Shown: positions 40,310 through 49,322 of the stretch, piece after piece | Layout: each line of letters opens with the position of its first letter | Position numbering within the stretch: the first letter of the stretch is position 1 | NCBI RefSeq assembly: GCF_003865135.1 | Contig: NZ_BHZC01000001.1 | Coordinates: 5,456,001 to 5,520,000 of the forward strand | Origin: Streptomyces chrestomyceticus JCM 4735 | Lineage (GTDB): Bacteria; Actinomycetota; Actinomycetes; Streptomycetales; Streptomycetaceae | Direction: 5' to 3' | DNA length: 64,000 bases | Position numbers and translations under genes: made by a program | Notes under the pieces: model-generated | Told to the model about the DNA's origin: nothing | Database searches by the model: none | What the model saw: the letters and a program-made list of their open reading frames with translations, nothing else

Positions 40310-41509
40310 GTGAGGGAACGGGCGGACGGCGGGGGAACCGGGCGGCTGCTGAGCATCGGGGCGTTCGCCCGGCTGGCGCGGCTTTCGCCGAAGGCGCTGC
40401 GGCTCTACGACGAACTGGGGCTGCTGCCGCCCGCCCACGTCGATCCCGCCAACGGCTACCGGCGCTACGCCCCTGCCCAGTTGGAGCACGCGCGGCTGGT
40501 CGCCTGGCTGCGCCGGCTCGGTATGCCACTGGCCCGCATCCGGGACGTGTGCGAGCTGGCCGCGGGCCCCGCCGCCGAGGCGGTGTCGGCGTACTGGGCA
40601 CAGACCGAGGCGGACACCGCCGCCCGCCGCGAACTGGCGGCCTTCCTCGTCGACCACCTGAAGAGGAAGGACGAGGACGAAGCCATGAAGGACATTTCCC
40701 CGGGCACCGCGAGGCCCGGACGACCGCTGCCGCCACCGCTCGGCATCCGTTACGCGGCCCTCTCGGACACCGGGCTGGTCCGGGAGAGCAACCAGGACAC
40801 CGCCTACGCGGGTGACCGGCTGCTGGCCGTGGCCGACGGCTTCGGCGGGGCCGGGGCGTCCGCCGGGGCCGCGGCCGTCGAGGCGCTGCGCGGCCTGGAG
40901 AGCTTCGACGGCGGGGTGCTGCGCCCCGGCGACCTGCTCAACGTACTGGCGGACGCGGCCGGGCAGGCGAACCGTTCCGTACGGGGCGTCGTGCCGGACG
41001 GGGCCCCGGACCACACCGGCACCACGCTGACCGCCATGCTCTGGACCGGCTCCCACCTGGCCCTCGTGCACGTGGGTGATTCACGGGCGTACCTGCTGCG
41101 CGGCGGCGAGCTGTTCCAGATCACGCACGACCACACCCACGTGCAGTCCCTGGTCGAGGAGGGACGGCTGACGCCCGAGGAAGCCGAGTCGCATCCGCAG
41201 CGCGCCCTGCTGTTCCGCGCGCTGGACGGCAGTGACGGCGTCGAACCGGAGGTGGGGCTGCGGGAGGCGCGCCCCGGCGACCGCTATCTGCTCTGCTCGG
41301 ACGGCCTGTCGGCGGTGGTGTCCTTCGACGCCGTACGGGAGGTGCTCGGCGCGGCCCCCGATCCCGGGCGGGCGGTACGGGACCTGGTGGCGCTGGCGCA
41401 CGATGCCGGGGCGCCGGACAACGTGAGCTGTGTGGTGGCGGATGTGATCGCGGAGGTGCCGCCGGCCGTGCCGGTGGACGGGGCCACGGACGTGTCGGCG
41501 CCCATGTAG
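40310..41509 (+). CDS. MerR regulator fused to a PP2C-type Ser/Thr phosphatase
   Basis: The 399-residue protein joins two normally separate modules. Residues 12-115 are a MerR DNA-binding and coiled-coil part (L-S-I-G-A-F-A-R-L-A-R-L-S-P-K-A-L-R-L-Y). Residues 145-385 are a PP2C phosphatase with R-E-S-N-Q-D-T-A-Y, A-V-A-D-G-F-G-G, H-V-G-D-S-R-A-Y, L-C-S-D-G-L-S and D-N-V-S-C, carrying the metal-binding Asp residues. No frame break lies between. The GTG at 40310 has GAGGAGGG upstream. It may dephosphorylate proteins in response to a signal bound by the MerR part, or couple a phosphatase to DNA binding. Such fusions exist in streptomycetes but are poorly studied. Confidence 0.85.
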   Translation: MRERADGGGTGRLLSIGAFARLARLSPKALRLYDELGLLPPAHVDPANGYRRYAPAQLEHARLVAWLRRLGMPLARIRDVCELAAGPAAEAVSAYWAQTEADTAARRELAAFLVDHLKRKDEDEAMKDISPGTARPGRPLPPPLGIRYAALSDTGLVRESNQDTAYAGDRLLAVADGFGGAGASAGAAAVEALRGLESFDGGVLRPGDLLNVLADAAGQANRSVRGVVPDGAPDHTGTTLTAMLWTGSHLALVHVGDSRAYLLRGGELFQITHDHTHVQSLVEEGRLTPEEAESHPQRALLFRALDGSDGVEPEVGLREARPGDRYLLCSDGLSAVVSFDAVREVLGAAPDPGRAVRDLVALAHDAGAPDNVSCVVADVIAEVPPAVPVDGATDVSAPM

Positions 41510-41572
41510 CGCCGAGGCGCGCGAGTATCGTCCGGCGACATCGCCGATTCCGTACCTGCTGCTGGAGGGCCC

Positions 41573-42268
41573 GTGAACGACCCGGAAGCGTACGACCCGG
41601 ACGCCTGCGCCCCGGACCCGGGCCACCCGGACGTGTACGCGCCGGATGCGTACGAACCGGCCGCCGACGGGCAACAGTCCGACGGATCACGGTCCGACGG
41701 GCAACACCGGTCCGGCGGGCAGCTCCAGCGGCAGGCTCTCCTCGAAGCCGCCCTACGGATCATCGAACGGGACGGTGCGGCCGGGATCACCCACCGCACC
41801 GTCGCCCAAGAGGCGCGGCTGCCCACCACGGCCGCCACGTCCGCCTTCGAGAGCCCCGCCGCGCTGCTCACTGCCGCGCTGACCAACGCCATGGAACTGG
41901 AGACCGAACGGCTGCGGCAGCTCACCGCCGCGCCCGCCGACGGGTCGGGCGCGGCGGGCGGGCACGGCGACAAGCGGCGGATGCTGGCGCGCCTGACGGC
42001 CGGGGCACTGGCGGACCGGGGGCCGCAGCTCGCCGAGTTCGAGCTGTGCCTCTTGGCCGCCCGCCGCCCCGAACTGCGCAGCCACACCCGCCGCTGGTCC
42101 GAAGCGCTCGCCGACTTCGCCCGCCTCCACACACAGGACCCGATGCGCGTCGCGCTCTTCATCCGCGCCTACGAAGGGCTGCGCCTCCAGGCCCTGCTGG
42201 CCGACGAGCCGCCTGCTGCTGAGGAGTTCGAGGCGATGCTCTGGGAGCTGCTGCCGGACGAAGGGTAG
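41573..42268 (+). CDS. TetR-like regulator with acidic N-terminal extension
   Basis: The 231-residue protein starts with an acidic, Pro/Asp/Tyr-rich repeat tract of about 45 residues (D-P-E-A-Y-D-P-D-A and Y-A-P-D-A-Y-E-P). A TetR-type helix-turn-helix follows (A-L-R-I-I-E-R-D-G-A-A-G-I-T-H-R-T-V-A), then a helical ligand domain. GTG start, with GGAGGGCCC upstream. It lies 64 bp after the MerR-PP2C gene in the same direction and may share its transcript. No target can be named. Confidence 0.7.
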   Translation: MNDPEAYDPDACAPDPGHPDVYAPDAYEPAADGQQSDGSRSDGQHRSGGQLQRQALLEAALRIIERDGAAGITHRTVAQEARLPTTAATSAFESPAALLTAALTNAMELETERLRQLTAAPADGSGAAGGHGDKRRMLARLTAGALADRGPQLAEFELCLLAARRPELRSHTRRWSEALADFARLHTQDPMRVALFIRAYEGLRLQALLADEPPAAEEFEAMLWELLPDEG

Positions 42269-42276
42269 GGGCCCGC

Positions 42277-43482
42277 TCAGGCCAGGCCCTTGAGCATCCC
42301 CTTGAAGTACAACTGCGGCAGCCCGTACCGCTTCAGGAACCACATGTCGGTCCGCTCCTTCGTCGTGTCGATGAACGGGATGGACGGCGCCGGTTCCAGG
42401 TCGTAGTCGAATTCGGCGAGCAGCATCTTGTGGCGCGCGGTGACCAGGGGGCACGAGGTGTAGCCGTCGTAGCGGGCGGTGGCGGGCCGCCCGCGCAGAC
42501 TGGCCCGCAGGTTGGCGACGACAGCGGGGGCCTGCTTGCGGATTGCCGCGCCCGTCTTGGATGTCGGGAGGTTCGCCACGTCACCGATCGCGAACACCTC
42601 GGGGAAGTCGGGGTGCTGGAGCGTCTCCCGGTCGGCCTTGGCATAGCCGAAGGGCGAGGCCGGGTCCGCAAGCGGGCTGTCGGCCACCCACTGCGGCGCG
42701 CGCTGCGGCGGTACGGCGTGCAGCAGGTCGTAGGGGATCGTCTCCTTCGCGCCGGTCGCGTGGTCGACGATCTCCGCCTCGCGCGCGCCGCCGTCCACCT
42801 GCGTCAGCTCCGACTGGAGCCGCACCTCGATGCCGTACCGCCGTGCCGTCTCCTGCAGCGCCCGGTCGAAGACGGGCACCTTGAACATGGCGGGTTCGGG
42901 CAGCACCAGGATCGTACGGATACGGCCCAGCAGCCCCCGCTTACGCCAGTAGTCGGCGGCCAGGTACGCGATCTTCTGCGGGGCGCCGCCGCACTTCACC
43001 GGGCCGGACGGCATGGTGAACAGTGCCGTACCGCGCTTGGTGCGCCGGATGTAGTCCCAGGTCAGCGGGGCGAGATCGGGGCGGTAGTTGCTGGAGACGC
43101 CACCGTGGCCGAGGGCCTGCGCCAGCCCCGGTATGCCGTCCCAGTCCAGGCTCAGCCCGGGGGCGAGCACCAGCCGGTCGTACGAGACCGTCCGCCCGGA
43201 GGCGGTGCCGACCGTACGGGCGGCCGGGTCGACCGAGACGGCGGACTCGCGCAGCCACCGCACACCGGGCGGCATGACCTCCGCCTCCGTACGCAGCGCG
43301 GCCCGCAGCGGTGCCTGACCGCCGCCGACCAGCGTCCAGAGCGGCTGGTACCAGTGCGTCTCGGAAGGCTCCAGCACCGCGATGTCACGCAGACCGGCGC
43401 GGCGCAGCCGGGCGGCCACGGTGATGCCCGCGGTGCCGCCGCCGATGATGACGACCTGGTGGTGCGTCGGGGCGGAAGTCAT
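42277..43482 (-). CDS. Sulfide:quinone oxidoreductase-type flavoprotein
   Basis: The 401-residue protein begins with the FAD-binding V-V-I-I-G-G-G-T-A-G-I-T-V-A-A-R-L. It has V-K-C-G-G-A-P-Q-K-I-A-Y-L near 160, with the redox Cys of SQR-like enzymes, and F-A-I-G-D-V-A-N-L-P-T-S-K near 300 for the second FAD contact; T-S-C-P-L-V-T near 345 adds a further Cys. SQR oxidises sulfide to polysulfide or persulfide and passes electrons to the quinone pool at the membrane. The following genes upstream on the same strand (exporter, regulator) and the persulfide dioxygenase at 45599 support this role. AGGA precedes the ATG. Confidence 0.82.
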   Translation of the reverse strand: MTSAPTHHQVVIIGGGTAGITVAARLRRAGLRDIAVLEPSETHWYQPLWTLVGGGQAPLRAALRTEAEVMPPGVRWLRESAVSVDPAARTVGTASGRTVSYDRLVLAPGLSLDWDGIPGLAQALGHGGVSSNYRPDLAPLTWDYIRRTKRGTALFTMPSGPVKCGGAPQKIAYLAADYWRKRGLLGRIRTILVLPEPAMFKVPVFDRALQETARRYGIEVRLQSELTQVDGGAREAEIVDHATGAKETIPYDLLHAVPPQRAPQWVADSPLADPASPFGYAKADRETLQHPDFPEVFAIGDVANLPTSKTGAAIRKQAPAVVANLRASLRGRPATARYDGYTSCPLVTARHKMLLAEFDYDLEPAPSIPFIDTTKERTDMWFLKRYGLPQLYFKGMLKGLA

Positions 43483-43553
43483 GGTTCTTTCCTCCTGAGA
43501 TCGAGCGGGGATCGAGGAACGGATTGGTTCGGGGTAGGGCCCGGGTGCCCGGG

Positions 43554-44464
43554 TCACAGGCGGGGGATGCTGGTCACCGCCATCGACACGGCGAGCACCG
43601 TGACCAGTGACGCGAACGCCGTGGACAGGGCCTGCGGCCGCAGCCGGGCGGCGAGCCGGTTGCCGAGCCAACTGCCGAGCGCGGCGCAGGCGGCGAAGGA
43701 GGCCAGCAGTGGCCAGTCCAGGCCGCCCGCCCCCGCCCGGGTGGCGAACGCCGTACCGGAGTTGACGAGGATGACCAGGAGCGACGTACCGACGGCGACC
43801 GGCATCTCCAGGCCGAGGACGAGGGTCAGCGCCGGCACCACGACGAAGCCGCCGCCGACGCCGAAGAAGCCGGTCAGCAGGCCGACGGCGGTCGCGGTGA
43901 CACCGATGCGCAGGGCGGAGGCGAGGCGGGCGGCGGAGAGGCGGGGGAGGGGGGCTTCGGGGCGGTGGGCGGCGCCTCGGAAGCGGTGCTCTGCGCGGCA
44001 TGACCGGCGCTCGCCTTCTCCTGGTTCCGCTCCTGGTCCCGCTCTCGTTCCCGCTCCCGCTCTCGTTCCCGCTCCCGGTCCCGTTCTCGTGACCGTTCGC
44101 GCCACGTCCGTACGAGCATCACCGCCGCGACCGCCAGCATCAGCCCGGCGAACGCCGTCATCAGGACGGTCGGGTTCAGTGACGCGCTCCAGCGGGAGCC
44201 CAGAAACGTTCCCGCGGTGCCCAGCCCGCCGAACGCCGCCCCCGCCGCCCAACGGACCCGGCCCGCACGGGCATGACAGGCCAGACCGGACGCCGCGCCG
44301 ATCCCGACGACTACGAGCGCACCCGCCGTGGCCTCGTGCGGGGTCTGATGCAGTAGGTAGACCAGCGCCGGTACGGCGAGGATCGAACCGCCGCCGCCGA
44401 GCGCGCCCAGCAGCAGTCCGATGACCAGCCCGCAGGGCAGTGCCGCCCAGGCTAGGAGCGGCAT
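43554..44464 (-). pseudogene. TauE/SafE sulfite exporter-like protein, one-base frameshift in the middle
   Basis: From ATG 44464 the first half has three to four helices (A-A-L-P-C-G-L-V-I-G-L-L-L-G-A-L-G-G-G-G-S) and ends in an (E-R)n charged linker. The second half, with G-L-L-T-G-F-F-G-V-G-G-G-F-V-V-V-P-A, lies in another frame to 43554. One more base in the run of six at 43947-43952 (or a nearby run) joins them in a protein of about 303 residues, the normal size of TauE/SafE. Both halves carry the family G-x-G-G-G motif. In this setting it probably exports sulfite made by the persulfide dioxygenase. The ATG lacks a clear binding site. Confidence 0.72.
44019..44100. repeat. Hexanucleotide-like repeat encoding an (Glu-Arg)n linker
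   Basis: The plus strand is a run of CGCTCC / CGTTCT / CGCTCT hexamers, read on the minus strand as alternating Glu and Arg codons with a few Asp. It lies in the cytosolic loop between the two halves of the exporter. Such tracts are prone to length change. Confidence 0.6.
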
Positions 44465-44597
44465 CGCCGGCGGCGGTTCGTCGGCGGCACCGGTCGCGAA
44501 GCGGCGCGTGACGCGGGCCGGGACGCGGTGTTTGGTGCGAGGCGCGTCGCGGCGTGCGGTCCGAGACGTGTCGCGGTGTGCGGCGCGAGCCCGGCCG

Positions 44598-45383
44598 TCA
44601 TGACGGACACGAGGCGCGGGGTGCCAGTTCGACCGCGTGGCTGTCGCTCGACCACTCGGCGACGAAGGCGAACCGGTCGCCGCGTACGACGGTCTCGCGC
44701 CACTCCACCGGCCGCTCCCCGGAACGCCCCAGCCGCTCGATGGCGAACGCGGGCTCACGGTCGGCCAGCCCCAGCAGCCACGCCTGCCGGATGTCGGGCA
44801 GGAAGGGGTGGATGCGTTCCCGGCCGCCGGTGACCTTGATCCCGCAGCGCTGCTGCAGCTCGCCGTAGAGCGAGGTGTGCCGGAAGTCGGCGTCGAGCAG
44901 CGGCTCGGCCACCTCGGCGGGCAGATACGTGGTGTCGTGGGCGAGCGGCTCGCCGTCCGCCAGCCGGAGCCGCTCCAGGACGACCAGCGGTGCGTCCGGG
45001 ACGAGCCCGAGCTGGTCGGCGATCGGCCCGTCCGCCGTCCGCTCCAGCCGCAGCACCTCGCTGCGCTGCTCCACGCCCTGGCCCTCCAGCTCGCGGAAGA
45101 GGCTGTAGAGCGAGCCGAGCGGCTGCTGTATGCGCCGGGTGTTCAGGCGGCTGGCGCGCCCGCGTTCGGCGATCACCAGGCCGTCCGCGCGCAGCTTGCG
45201 CAGCGCCTCACGCACGGTGTGCCGGCTGACCTCGTACTCCCCGGTGAGCCGGTGCTCGGCCGGGAACTCCTCGGCGAACTCGTCCGCCTCCATCCGGCGC
45301 CGCAGGTCCTCGGAGAGCTGGGCCCACAGGGGCAGCGGGGAGCGCCGGTCCAGGGGACGCGGGCCCGGCGAGTGGTCGGTCAT
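44598..45383 (-). CDS. GntR-family regulator with UTRA domain
   Basis: The 261-residue protein has a GntR winged helix (P-L-W-A-Q-L-S-E-D-L-R-R-R-M-E-A-D, E-V-S-R-H-T-V-R-E-A-L-R-K-L) and a C-terminal UTRA ligand domain from about residue 95 (S-L-Y-S-L-F-R-E-L, then R-L-R-L-A-D-G-E-P). GGAGG lies eight bases before the ATG. The palindrome ATGTACGTACAT between it and the persulfide dioxygenase gene suggests that it represses both. UTRA domains usually bind sugars or small organic acids; a sulfur-related signal would be unusual for the family. Confidence 0.85.
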   Translation of the reverse strand: MTDHSPGPRPLDRRSPLPLWAQLSEDLRRRMEADEFAEEFPAEHRLTGEYEVSRHTVREALRKLRADGLVIAERGRASRLNTRRIQQPLGSLYSLFRELEGQGVEQRSEVLRLERTADGPIADQLGLVPDAPLVVLERLRLADGEPLAHDTTYLPAEVAEPLLDADFRHTSLYGELQQRCGIKVTGGRERIHPFLPDIRQAWLLGLADREPAFAIERLGRSGERPVEWRETVVRGDRFAFVAEWSSDSHAVELAPRASCPS

Positions 45384-45514
45384 GAGGGCGCCTCCGTGTG
45401 GTGCTGGATCGTTGTCTCCGGCGCGGCGCCTCCGGCGTATCCGGACGGCCGGCCGTCCTCCTCGGCACCCGCCGCCGCACCCGCCCGAACTTGTCGCCGC
45501 CGACGCCGCATGCC

Positions 45515-45528
45515 TAATGTACGTACAT
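45515..45528. promoter_or_regulatory. GntR-type palindrome with overlapping -10
   Basis: ATGTACGTACAT (45517-45528) is a perfect 12-bp palindrome with the G-T-x-x-A-C form of GntR operators. TAATGT (45515-45520) can serve as a -10 for the enzyme gene. A partial third half-site, GTGCAT, follows at 45531-45536. Confidence 0.6.
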
Positions 45529-45598
45529 CCGTGCATCCGCACAACACACTCCCCGCGGGGCCCGCGACGGCGGGTCCGCAGGACCACGGAGGTCGACC

Positions 45599-47059
45599 GT
45601 GCACTTCGCGCAGTACTACCTCGACTGCCTCTCCCAGGCGTCGTACCTGATCGGCGACGAGACCACCGGACGTGCCGTCCTCGTCGACCCACGCCGCGAC
45701 ATCGACGACTACCTGCGCGACGCGGAGGCGGCCGGACTGCGCATCGAACTGATCATCGAGACGCACTTCCACGCCGACTTCCTCTCCGGACACCTCGAAC
45801 TGGCCCGCGCCACCGGCGCCACCATCGCCTTCGGCGAGGCCGCCGAGACCGGCTATCCGATACGGCGGCTGCGCGACGGCGAACGGATCCACCTGGGCGG
45901 CGAACCGGACGGGGGGACGGGCAGCGGACCGAGCGGCGAACCGGGCAACGGACCGGGCGGCGAACTGGGCAGCGAACTTGGCGACGGACCGGCACCCTCC
46001 GGCGTCACCCTCACCGTCCTCGCCACCCCCGGCCACACCCCGGAATCCATCTGTCTCGTCGTCCACGAACACCCGGAGGCGCCGGAGCCGTACGGCGTCC
46101 TGACCGGCGACACGCTCTTCGTCGGCGACGTCGGGCGCCCCGACCTGCTCGCCACGGCCGGGCTGACGCCCCAGGACATGGCGGGCCGTCTCTACCGCTC
46201 CCTGCACGGCAAACTGCTCACCCTCCCGGACGCCACCCGCGTCTTCCCCGCCCACGGCGCCGGCTCGGCCTGCGGCCGCAACCTCTCCACCGAGACCACC
46301 TCCACCATCGGCGACCAGCGCCGTCTCAACTACGCCCTGCAGCCCATGCCGGAGGCCGAGTTCATCCGCCTGGTCACGGCCGGACAGCCCGCCACACCCG
46401 GCTACTTCGCCCACGACGCCGCCCTCAACCGCGACGGCCACCCGCTCCTGGACGCCACGCCGCCCGCCGCGCTCACCCTCGACGAGGCGCTCGCCGCCTG
46501 CCGGGACGCGGGCGCGGTCCTCCTGGACAGCCGCCCGCTCACCGCCTACACCGCGGCGCACTTCACCGGCTCGCTGCACATCAGCCTGGACACCCGGTTC
46601 GCCGAGTACGCGGGCAGCGTGGTGGCGCCCGGCACGCCGATCGTCCTCGTCAGCGACCCCGGCACGGAGGCCGAAGCCCGCCTCCGCCTGGCCCGCATCG
46701 GCTACGACCACGTCCTCGGGCACGTACCCGACCCGGCCGCCGAACTCGCCCGCCACCCCGAGCTGGTGTCCCGCAGCCGCCGCCTCTCGCCCGGCGACGT
46801 GCCGTCCGAGGGCGTCCAGCTCATCGACGTCCGCAACCCCGCCGAGTACGAGACGGGCGCCCTGCCGGACGCCCGCAACCTGCCCCTCGCGAGCCTCCCC
46901 ACCAGTTGCGCGACGCTTGATCCCGAGCGGCCGGTCGTCCTCTACTGCCGCAGCGGCGGCCGCTCCGTGATCGCCGCCGCGCTGCTGGAGGCCCGCGGCT
47001 TCCGGGACGTACGGGACGTCATCGGGGGCTACGAGGCGGCCGCGACCACCTGCGGCTGA
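45599..47059 (+). CDS. Persulfide dioxygenase-like metallo-beta-lactamase fused to rhodanese domains
   Basis: The 486-residue protein has a beta-lactamase-fold domain (about 1-250) with E-T-H-F-H-A-D-F-L-S-G-H, A-T-P-G-H-T-P-E-S, G-D-T-L-F-V-G-D-V-G-R-P-D-L and P-A-H-G-A-G-S, the iron-binding pattern of ETHE1/persulfide dioxygenases. Two rhodanese-like domains follow: the first (about 300-385) has no catalytic Cys, the second (about 405-485) has V-L-Y-C-R-S-G-G-R-S with an active Cys. Persulfide is oxidised to sulfite and the rhodanese may yield thiosulfate. A Gly/Pro/Glu insertion (about 100-135) is unusual. GTG start with GGAGG six bases upstream. Confidence 0.85.
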   Translation: MHFAQYYLDCLSQASYLIGDETTGRAVLVDPRRDIDDYLRDAEAAGLRIELIIETHFHADFLSGHLELARATGATIAFGEAAETGYPIRRLRDGERIHLGGEPDGGTGSGPSGEPGNGPGGELGSELGDGPAPSGVTLTVLATPGHTPESICLVVHEHPEAPEPYGVLTGDTLFVGDVGRPDLLATAGLTPQDMAGRLYRSLHGKLLTLPDATRVFPAHGAGSACGRNLSTETTSTIGDQRRLNYALQPMPEAEFIRLVTAGQPATPGYFAHDAALNRDGHPLLDATPPAALTLDEALAACRDAGAVLLDSRPLTAYTAAHFTGSLHISLDTRFAEYAGSVVAPGTPIVLVSDPGTEAEARLRLARIGYDHVLGHVPDPAAELARHPELVSRSRRLSPGDVPSEGVQLIDVRNPAEYETGALPDARNLPLASLPTSCATLDPERPVVLYCRSGGRSVIAAALLEARGFRDVRDVIGGYEAAATTCG

Positions 47060-48497
47060 CACGCCGCAGGGAGCGCCCGCTCCGCATCAGGAGGGCGAGG
47101 CAGGCGGCCGCGCACCCGGCTGAGGCAAGGCGCAGCGCGCCACCCGGGTCCGTACCGGCGGGCGCGAGGCCCAGCCCGGCCGTCACCGTGATCGCGCACT
47201 TGGTCAGCCCGGACGCCTCGCCCACCCGGTCCGGCGGGACCACGGCCTGGGTGCCCGTCAGCGTCAGGGCCCCGGCCACACCCAGCGACGCCGCGGCCAC
47301 GGTGGCCGCCACCAGCAGCAGGGCCGGACCCGATGCCGCACCGGCCTGCGCCGCCGCTGCCACCGCCGCTGACGCTGTCGTTGCCGCAGCCGCCGTCGCG
47401 GCCAAGGCGGCAGCGGCGAGGCCGAGGCAGGCGGCCGTCACGGGTTCGGCGGCGCGCGTCGGCACCCGTCCGGCCACCGGCCCGGCCGCCGCCATCGCGG
47501 CCGCCGGTACGAGGAAGGCCGTCCCCGCACCCAGTACGGACAGCCCCTGCACCTCCTGGAGCACGAACGGGACCACGAAGAGCAGCACCACGGTCGCCGC
47601 GTTCGCCACGGCACCGGCGGAAGTGAGCGTGACATAGGGCGCGTTACGGAACAGAGCGAGGTCGATCAGCGGCGCGCGCGACCGGCGCTCGGCCCGTACG
47701 AACAACGCACCGAGCCCCAAAGCGCCCACCGCCCACCCACCTGCCTGCCACCACACCCCCACACTCTCGACAGCCATCACCAAACACACCGGCACCCCGA
47801 CCCCCACCACCACCGAGCCCGACCGAACCACCCGACCCCACCAACGGACCCGAACATCCCCGCCCCCGGCCCGCTGAACCACCACCGCATCCCGGTGCTC
47901 CACCACCCTCCGAGCGCACAACATCGCCCCCGCACACAGCGGCACATTCACCCAGAACACAGCCCGCCAGGACAGCTCCTCGGCCAACACCCCGCCCACG
48001 AACGGCCCGCACGCCGTGGCCAGACCGGCCAGCCCCAGCGCGTATCCCGTCGCGACGCGCGCCCGTCCGGGCGGGAAGGAACGTGTCAGCAGGGCCAGCC
48101 CCACCGGCATGACCAGCGCACCGCCCGCCCCTTGCAGCACCCGGAACACCACCAGCAACGGCAACGAAGGCGCCACCGCGCACCCCGCCGACGATCCCCC
48201 GAACAACGCGAGCCCGAACAGCAGCAGCCGCCGCCTCCCGTACAGATCACCCAACCGCCCGGCAGCCGGCATCAGCGCCCCGGCCGCCAACAGATAACCG
48301 CTGATCACCCACGGCCCACCCGCCGCGGAAATGCCCAGGTCCCGGCGGACCACCGGCAACGTCATATTCAATGCGAAGGCATCCAACTGCACACAGAACC
48401 CGCCGATCGCCACAGCCACCACCACAGCCCACACTCCACCCCGCACCACCACCCGGGCACCACCCACACCACACGGCTCGCTATTCCGTTCAGCCAT
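47019..48497 (-). CDS. MFS efflux transporter, DHA2-like
   Basis: The 492-residue protein has V-Q-L-D-A-F-A-L-N-M-T-L-P in helix 1 and G-R-L-G-D-L-Y-G-R-R-R after helix 2, with about 14 helices. The late part has an Ala/Thr-only tract (A-A-A-T-T-A-S-A-A-V-A-A-A-A). Codon use in the middle (GTG and GGG rich) is somewhat unlike its neighbours. Its 3' end overlaps the persulfide dioxygenase gene by 41 bp. Start at 48497, or GTG 48506. Substrate unknown and no regulator gene is adjacent. Confidence 0.85.
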   Translation of the reverse strand: MAERNSEPCGVGGARVVVRGGVWAVVVAVAIGGFCVQLDAFALNMTLPVVRRDLGISAAGGPWVISGYLLAAGALMPAAGRLGDLYGRRRLLLFGLALFGGSSAGCAVAPSLPLLVVFRVLQGAGGALVMPVGLALLTRSFPPGRARVATGYALGLAGLATACGPFVGGVLAEELSWRAVFWVNVPLCAGAMLCARRVVEHRDAVVVQRAGGGDVRVRWWGRVVRSGSVVVGVGVPVCLVMAVESVGVWWQAGGWAVGALGLGALFVRAERRSRAPLIDLALFRNAPYVTLTSAGAVANAATVVLLFVVPFVLQEVQGLSVLGAGTAFLVPAAAMAAAGPVAGRVPTRAAEPVTAACLGLAAAALAATAAAATTASAAVAAAAQAGAASGPALLLVAATVAAASLGVAGALTLTGTQAVVPPDRVGEASGLTKCAITVTAGLGLAPAGTDPGGALRLASAGCAAACLALLMRSGRSLRRVSRRWSRPPRSPR

Positions 48498-48773
48498 CGG
48501 ACACACCACTCCACCTCTCGCGCCACGCGGGTCGGCACGGCGCGCTACGTACGGACGAGGAAGGTGAAAGGCGGGGGATTGGGTGTGCCGGAGACGGGGC
48601 AGAGACGTGGGGGTGCCGTACGGGCACCTACGGTTTCGCACTGGTACGTCGCCCGAGGGGCACGAGAAGCGACGCCTTCCGGGCGTCGCGAACGCGGCGG
48701 CTGCGGGGGCACGGGACGTGCCGTACAGCGGACGTTCAGCAGTTGTTGATCGCTGATCTTCAAGCTGGTCCAC

Positions 48774-49301
48774 ATGTTGCGCCGTGTGATCTCCGAGCAT
48801 GAGGAAACGACCCGGGAAACGCAAGAGCGCCCGGCGTCCCCGTCCCCGATGGCCCTCACCTGGCACGGTGAGCCGGGACGTCACGAGGAGCTGACCCACA
48901 CCATGCTCATGGGCCAGGCCAAGCGGGCGGCCGCTGCGCTGGCCCGGCTCGGCGTACGGGCCGGCGACCCGGTGGCGGTCCACCTGCCGCTGGTACCGGA
49001 GTCGGTCATCGCCACCCTCGCCTGCGGCCGGCTCGGAGCCGTCCGTACGACGCTGCCGGTCTATCTGACCGTCCCGGAACTCGCCGAGGCGGCCCGCGAC
49101 TCCGGCGCCAAGGTGATCATCACCGCGGACGCCGCGTTCTGGGACGGCGCGGTGCGCCCGGTCAAGCCCGTACTGGACCGCGCCCTGCGCCGCGATTGCA
49201 CAGGGGTACGTTCCGTCCTGGTCGTGAACCGCACCAGCCGCCCGGTCTCCTGGACGGCAGGCCGCGACCACTGGTGGCACGAGGCCCTCGCAACCCGCTG
49301 A
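48774..49301 (+). pseudogene. Acyl/acetyl-CoA synthetase fragment
   Basis: The 175-residue frame matches only the central N-domain of AMP-forming acetyl-CoA synthetases: A-L-A-R-L-G-V-R-A-G-D-P-V-A-V-H-L-P-L-V-P-E, then A-E-A-A-R-D-S-G-A-K-V-I-I-T-A-D and a closing D-H-W-W-H-E. The P-loop, the adenylate-binding core and the C-terminal domain of a full enzyme (about 650 residues) are missing, and no continuation is found in other frames downstream. It cannot be a synthetase. It is either a relic or a small protein that kept only a binding fold. Start uncertain. Confidence 0.6.
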
Positions 49302-49322
49302 CGCCCGCCCCGGCCGGTCCCG

